NCBI GenBank assembly: GCA_964628455.1
Contig: CAZVPD010000071.1
Span: 1-18,068 of the forward strand
From: JAQVWU01 sp964628455
GTDB lineage: Bacteria > Bacillota > Clostridia > Oscillospirales > CAG-272
DNA length: 18,068 nucleotides
Reading direction: 5' to 3'
The position numbers were made by a program, and so were the translations under genes. Positions 15,266 through 18,068 of this stretch are shown piece after piece. The notes under the pieces were generated by a model, which worked only from the letters and a program-made list of their open reading frames with translations, was not told the DNA's origin and did no database searches. Numbering within the stretch: position 1 is the first letter of the stretch; each line of letters starts with the position of its first letter.

Positions 15266-15569
15266 GATCCGCCCTTCGGGCGGGATAAATCGCCTGCGGC
15301 GGATAAATCGCTGCGCGGATAAATCCGCCCTTCGGGCGGGAGAAATCGCTTCGCGGTGAAATCGCCTGCGGGCGGTGAAAAATAAAAAAATTTCGTCCGC
15401 CCGCAGGCGGATTTCACCCGCCCGCAGGCGGATTTCACCCGCCCGCAGGCGGATTTCACCCATGCTTACGTATGGATTTCACCCTGACGAAGTCGGGATT
15501 TCACCCGTGCGCAAGCACGGATTTCTCCCGCCCGCAGGCGGATCTCTCCGTTCGTCAGCACGGATCTAC
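15266..15569. repeat. Palindromic repeat block 1 (hairpin array upstream of the four-helix gene)
   Basis: Fills the whole gap between the USP stop and the ribosome binding site of the next gene. Left part (15266-15375): about six short palindromes joined by GGATAAATC, GGAGAAATC or GGTGAAATC, including two CCGCCC-TTCG-GGCGG hairpins. Centre: an A-rich stretch (15376-15396) flanked by a 13-bp inverted repeat (15363-15375 / 15397-15409). Right part: eight units in the opposite orientation, each a palindrome followed by GATTTC[A/T]CC or a near variant. In order these are three identical CGCC-CGCA-GGCG units (15398, 15419, 15440), CATGC-TTAC-GTATG (15461), CTGAC-GAA-GTCGG (15484), CGTGC-GCAA-GCACG (15506), CGCC-CGCA-GGCG (15529) and a degenerate one at 15550. 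It is not a CRISPR: there are no unique spacers. No T-tract and no promoter are seen. Confidence 0.9.
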
Positions 15570-15578
15570 GGAGGCTGT

Positions 15579-15926
15579 ATGGCGGATAAGAGGCTGGCTG
15601 ATGCTTCTATGGAATTTGCGGTCGCTGTTTTGCATTTCTGCGACGGAATAAAGGGACATTGTTCACTAATAAATCAGCTCGAACGAAGCGCAACTTCGAT
15701 CGGCGCCAATATCCGCGAAGCGAAATATGCTCAGAGCAGGCCGGACTTCATATCGAAGCTGCAGATAGCCCTGAAAGAATGTTACGAAACGGAATACTGG
15801 CTGGAACTGATCCAAAAGGCCGAGTTGTCTGAAGAAAAAGTTTTATCGGAAATGATGCATGACTGCGGTTCTATCCGTCGTATGCTTATCTCATCCGTAA
15901 ATACGGCAAAAGAAACCGGCAGGTAA
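15579..15926 (+). CDS. Four-helix-bundle protein (S23 / 23S rRNA-intervening-sequence family, Avd-like)
   Basis: 115 residues from the ATG at 15579, with GGAGG at 15570-15574; the frame continues upstream through the repeats but without family similarity. The segment QLERSATSIGANIREA followed by SRPDFISKLQIALKEC and YETEYWLELI is the hallmark of the TIGR02436/PF05635 family. Four helices are expected at about 3-24, 26-48, 53-81 and 85-112. Relatives are encoded in rRNA intervening sequences, stand alone in many genomes, and share a fold with Avd, the accessory protein of diversity-generating retroelements, which binds nucleic acid as a pentamer. No reverse transcriptase or rRNA is nearby. The gene sits between two blocks of the same palindromic repeats. 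Its GC is low for the window (137 of 300 bases at 15601-15900 by hand count), which fits transfer. The stop codon TAA runs straight into block 2. Confidence 0.88.
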   Translation: MADKRLADASMEFAVAVLHFCDGIKGHCSLINQLERSATSIGANIREAKYAQSRPDFISKLQIALKECYETEYWLELIQKAELSEEKVLSEMMHDCGSIRRMLISSVNTAKETGR

Positions 15927-16308
15927 ATCCGCCCTTCGGGCGGGATAAATCGCCTGCGGGCGATGAAAAAAATCTCCCATGCGTCAGCATGGATTTCTCC
16001 CGCCCGCAGGCGAATTTCTCCCATGCGTCAGCATGGATTTCTCCCGCCCGCAGGCGGATTTCACCCCGACGAAGTCGGGATTTCTCCCATGCGTCAGCAT
16101 GGATTTCTCCCGCCCGCAGGCGGATTTCACCCCGACGAAGTCGGGATTTCTCCCATGCGTCAGCATGGATTTCTCCCGCCCGTAGGCGGATTTCACCCCG
16201 ACAAAGTCGGGATTTCTCCCATGCGCAAGCATGGATTTCACCCCGACGAAGTCGGGATTTCTCCCATGCGTCAGCATGGATTTCACCCGCCCGCAGGCGG
16301 ATCTTTGG
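15927..16308. repeat. Palindromic repeat block 2 (15-unit hairpin array before the solute-binding protein gene)
   Basis: Starts with the same 33 bp as block 1 (15927-15959 equals 15267-15299), then an A-rich switch point (15963-15973), then 15 units read in the other orientation from 15978. Types: A = CATGC-GTCA-GCATG, B = CGCC-CGCA-GGCG, C = CCGAC-GAA-GTCGG, each followed by a 9-nt spacer GATTTC[A/T]CC. The order is A B A B C A B C A B C A C A B. B-C-A forms a 66-bp composite repeated three times in tandem (16045-16110, 16111-16176, 16177-16242). The third copy differs in the hairpins only at loop positions, and once in a spacer. The last unit (16288-16299) runs through GATCTTT into the ribosome binding site at 16307-16311. 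Confidence 0.92.
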
Positions 16309-16315
16309 AGGTTTT

Positions 16316-17776
16316 ATGGTGAAAAGACTATTGTGTGCGCTGCTCGCTCTGCTGACCGCGGCGGGGATTTTTGCGGCCTGTTCCGCTCCGGCGGAGGAAG
16401 CGGCAGGGGAGACGGCCGCGGCGGAATCCGATGCTCCGGTTACCGGAGAAACAAAACCCGTGCCGAATGTCCCGGACGGTCTTGTTTTTGACGGGCGCGT
16501 CTTTAACCTCCTTTCGTCGCAGGAGTATTACTGCCTGAACTTTACGGAAGAGATGAGCGGGGATGTCCTGAACGACGCCGTTTATTCGACAAGGCGCAAT
16601 ATCGAGGAAAGGCTGGACGTAACGGTCACCGAGACGCCTTCGCCTTTCTGGGAGATGACAAACACCGTAAACAAGCTGGTCAAGTCGGGCGACGGCACCT
16701 ATGACGCCGTTTCGCATATGGACAGATACCTGCTGGACCTTACGATGGAGGGAAACTTTCTGGCATACGACACGCTGGAATACGTCGACCTGGACGCCGT
16801 TTACTGGATACCGGCGATGACCGGCGCCGTGTCGGTGGCCGGACGGCATTTCATGGCGGTCAATTCCTATAACCTCCGGGCTTATTATCTCGTCATGTGC
16901 CTGCTTATGAATAAAAACCTCGCCGAGAGCTTAAACATCGGGATGCCCTACGACATCGTGCGGGACGGCGGCTGGACGCGCGAACTGACGGAAACCTATG
17001 CGGCAGCCGCCGCATCCGACCTCAACGGCGACGGAGCGATGGACAAAGAGGACCGCTGGGGCTTTCACTGGGAGATCCACTGGGGTGCCGTCAATACGGC
17101 GCTGATCGCGGGCCATACAAACCTGATCGAAAAGGACGCCGACGGCCTGCTCTATAACTCGGCTCCCTCAAACGAACGGGCGGCGGACATCATCGCTTCG
17201 GTCTACGCGATGATGCATGAAAAGGATTATGTGTTTGTCTCCCGCCTGGCGGGTGAGATGGACATCATGGCTGAGAACACGAAGATCTTCAACGAAGGCC
17301 GGTCGCTCTTCATGGAGTCCTACCTCAATGTGACCGGGGACCTGCGCGCCATGGAAGACAACTATTCGGTCCTGCCCGTGCCGAAATACGACGAAGCGCA
17401 GGAAGATTATTTCGCAAGGGGCTACGGCGCGAACTACAGCATGGTGTTTGTCACCTGCCTTGACCCGTCCTTCGCGGGCGCCGTGCTCGAATCGCTTTCC
17501 TGCGAAGCCTGGAATATGATCCTTCCCGCTTATATACAGGACACGCTGCAGGGCAAATACACGAGAGATGCCGAAAGCGAAGAGATGGTAAGCCTGTTGC
17601 TCGGGGCGCGCGACTACAGCATCGCCGAAACTTTTGTGTTCCTGAGCTACGGCGACGGCGCATTTCTCGAGCTGATGTCGGAAAAGTCGCTGACCACCGC
17701 TTCCTGGCTCGCGGAGACCGAACCCGAAGTCCAAAAAAAGATCGACGCGATCAATCTCTATTTCGGGAACAGCTGA
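16316..17776 (+). CDS. Extracellular solute-binding lipoprotein (ABC importer component)
   Basis: 486 residues from the ATG at 16316, with GGAGG at 16307-16311. The frame is open a further 109 codons through the repeats, but the signal peptide starting MVKRLLCALLALLTAAG shows the true start. The lipobox FAAC puts the lipidated Cys at 22, followed by an Ala/Glu/Thr linker to about 50. The body resembles the family 1 sugar-binding type: a first lobe (about 55-200), then a canonical Ca-binding EF-hand-like loop DLNGDGAMDKED (235-246) followed by RWGF, which is usual in Clostridia members, and a C-terminal segment with VQKKIDAINLYF. The likely role is capture of a carbohydrate or other organic solute for an ABC permease. 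No permease or ATPase gene follows, so it is an orphan here. No promoter is visible between it and the four-helix gene. Confidence 0.87.
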   Translation: MVKRLLCALLALLTAAGIFAACSAPAEEAAGETAAAESDAPVTGETKPVPNVPDGLVFDGRVFNLLSSQEYYCLNFTEEMSGDVLNDAVYSTRRNIEERLDVTVTETPSPFWEMTNTVNKLVKSGDGTYDAVSHMDRYLLDLTMEGNFLAYDTLEYVDLDAVYWIPAMTGAVSVAGRHFMAVNSYNLRAYYLVMCLLMNKNLAESLNIGMPYDIVRDGGWTRELTETYAAAAASDLNGDGAMDKEDRWGFHWEIHWGAVNTALIAGHTNLIEKDADGLLYNSAPSNERAADIIASVYAMMHEKDYVFVSRLAGEMDIMAENTKIFNEGRSLFMESYLNVTGDLRAMEDNYSVLPVPKYDEAQEDYFARGYGANYSMVFVTCLDPSFAGAVLESLSCEAWNMILPAYIQDTLQGKYTRDAESEEMVSLLLGARDYSIAETFVFLSYGDGAFLELMSEKSLTTASWLAETEPEVQKKIDAINLYFGNS

Positions 17777-17790
17777 TACCGCAAAATCCG

Positions 17791-17820
17791 CCGGACGGCT
17801 TTCCGCTGTCCGGTTTATTC
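17791..17820 (+). terminator. Rho-independent terminator after the solute-binding protein gene
   Basis: CCGGACGGC (17791-17799) pairs with GCTGTCCGG (17805-17813), including one G-U pair, with a 5-nt loop and then TTTATTC. It is 14 nt past the stop. Confidence 0.82.
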
Positions 17821-17894
17821 TCGCCATAAATCATACTTTTCCTATATGATAAAATATAGTTCATAAAATATTGCTAAAACGGACAAAATAATGC

Positions 17895-17923
17895 AAGACA
17901 ACAGCCTCCTCACGTGCTATAAT
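17895..17923 (+). promoter_or_regulatory. Extended -10 promoter
   Basis: AAGACA (17895-17900), 17 bp spacer, TGC-TATAAT (17915-17923). A perfect -10 with extended TG compensates for a weak -35. It drives whatever lies at the window's right edge, first the 20-codon ORF at 17959. Confidence 0.7.
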
Positions 17924-17958
17924 AGGAATATAAAAAAGAAAGAAGGGACATCGGCATC

Positions 17959-18021
17959 ATGGATATCAAAGTTTATTTCGGAACCGTCGACGGACAGATG
18001 ACCGCAGACTTTCTTAAGTAA
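17959..18021 (+). CDS. Possible 20-codon ORF after a strong promoter
   Basis: ATG at 17959, with AGAAGGG about 11 nt upstream, encodes MDIKVYFGTVDGQMTADFLK and stops at TAA 18019-18021. No family is recognised. It may be a leader peptide, a real small protein, or the start of a gene broken by an early stop. A second extended -10 promoter begins just 11 bp after its stop. Confidence 0.35.
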   Translation: MDIKVYFGTVDGQMTADFLK

Positions 18022-18032
18022 ATGATGATTAA

Positions 18033-18060
18033 TAGACATAGTAAAAAAATATGGTATAAT
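18033..18060 (+). promoter_or_regulatory. Second extended -10 promoter at the window edge
   Basis: TAGACA (18033-18038), 16 bp spacer, TGG-TATAAT (18052-18060). Its target gene lies outside the window. Confidence 0.6.
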
Positions 18061-18068
18061 GTAGGTAA

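Noticed and set aside
15266..15300. Terminator after the USP gene
   Set aside because: The CCGCCC-TTCG-GGCGG hairpin is stable but is followed by GATAAATC, not a T-tract; it is a unit of the repeat block.
15375..15578. N-terminal extension of the four-helix protein
   Set aside because: Translated repeats only; the family homology and GGAGG support the ATG at 15579.
15579..15926. Diversity-generating retroelement (Avd homologue)
   Set aside because: No reverse transcriptase, no template/variable repeat pair and no target protein gene in the window. Only the fold family is shared.
15978..16308. CRISPR array
   Set aside because: The 9-nt constant segment alternates with three recurring palindromes, not with unique spacers; unit length is 21-23 bp and no cas gene is present.
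15989..16315. 109-codon N-terminal extension of the solute-binding protein
   Set aside because: It consists only of translated repeat units; the signal peptide and ribosome binding site mark the start at 16316.

Overview
The window looks like a chromosomal segment of an uncultured Gram-positive Clostridia-type bacterium (Eubacteriales; a gut or rumen Oscillospiraceae/Christensenellales-like genome is my guess). This rests on strong AGGAGG-type ribosome binding sites, TTGACA-17-TATAAT promoters, lipoprotein signal peptides, Glu/Thr/Pro-rich linkers on exported proteins, and the gene families present (AI-2E permeases, PepC, BspA-like LRR protein, CotH, MBOAT plus DHHW protein, extracellular solute-binding lipoprotein). 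There is no phage, IS element, integrase or CRISPR array.

Layout: (1) 1-2606, two overlapping AI-2E/PerM-type permease genes on the plus strand. (2) 2615-6645, a minus-strand operon read from right to left: aminopeptidase C, then two unrecognised envelope proteins that share a TPR-like segment; its promoter is at 6676-6704. (3) 6811-7545, a secreted BspA-like leucine-rich-repeat protein, ending at a hairpin shared with the convergent Gfo/Idh/MocA oxidoreductase (7619-8920), which lies downstream of a 75-residue conserved small protein (8989-9216). (4) 9395-10942, a CotH-kinase-like lipoprotein, followed by tRNA-Arg(ACG) with its own promoter and a strong terminator. (5) 11149-14101, a minus-strand operon of a DHHW (AlgX/AlgJ-like) protein and an MBOAT O-acyltransferase, a probable cell-surface polymer acylation pair. 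(6) 14284-15265, a consensus promoter, a 20-codon leader ORF and a two-domain universal stress protein. (7) 15266-16308, the unusual part: two arrays of short palindromic units flanking a gene for a four-helix-bundle (S23/Avd-like) protein. (8) 16316-17776, a solute-binding lipoprotein, then a terminator and two extended -10 promoters enclosing a 20-codon ORF.

The standout is region 7. Both arrays begin with the same 33-bp sequence right after a stop codon, flip orientation at an A-rich centre, continue as 21-23-bp hairpin units separated by a constant GATTTC[A/T]CC spacer, and end exactly at the Shine-Dalgarno of the next gene. Stems vary between unit types with pairing kept. Between three tandem 66-bp composite copies, every change within a hairpin is in a loop. 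I propose that the four-helix protein and the palindromic array form a functional or mobile pair, by analogy with REP/RAYT modules; this is inference.

No promoter is evident inside region 7, so the four-helix gene and the solute-binding protein gene are probably reached by read-through from the USP promoter, with the hairpin arrays as long structured leaders.
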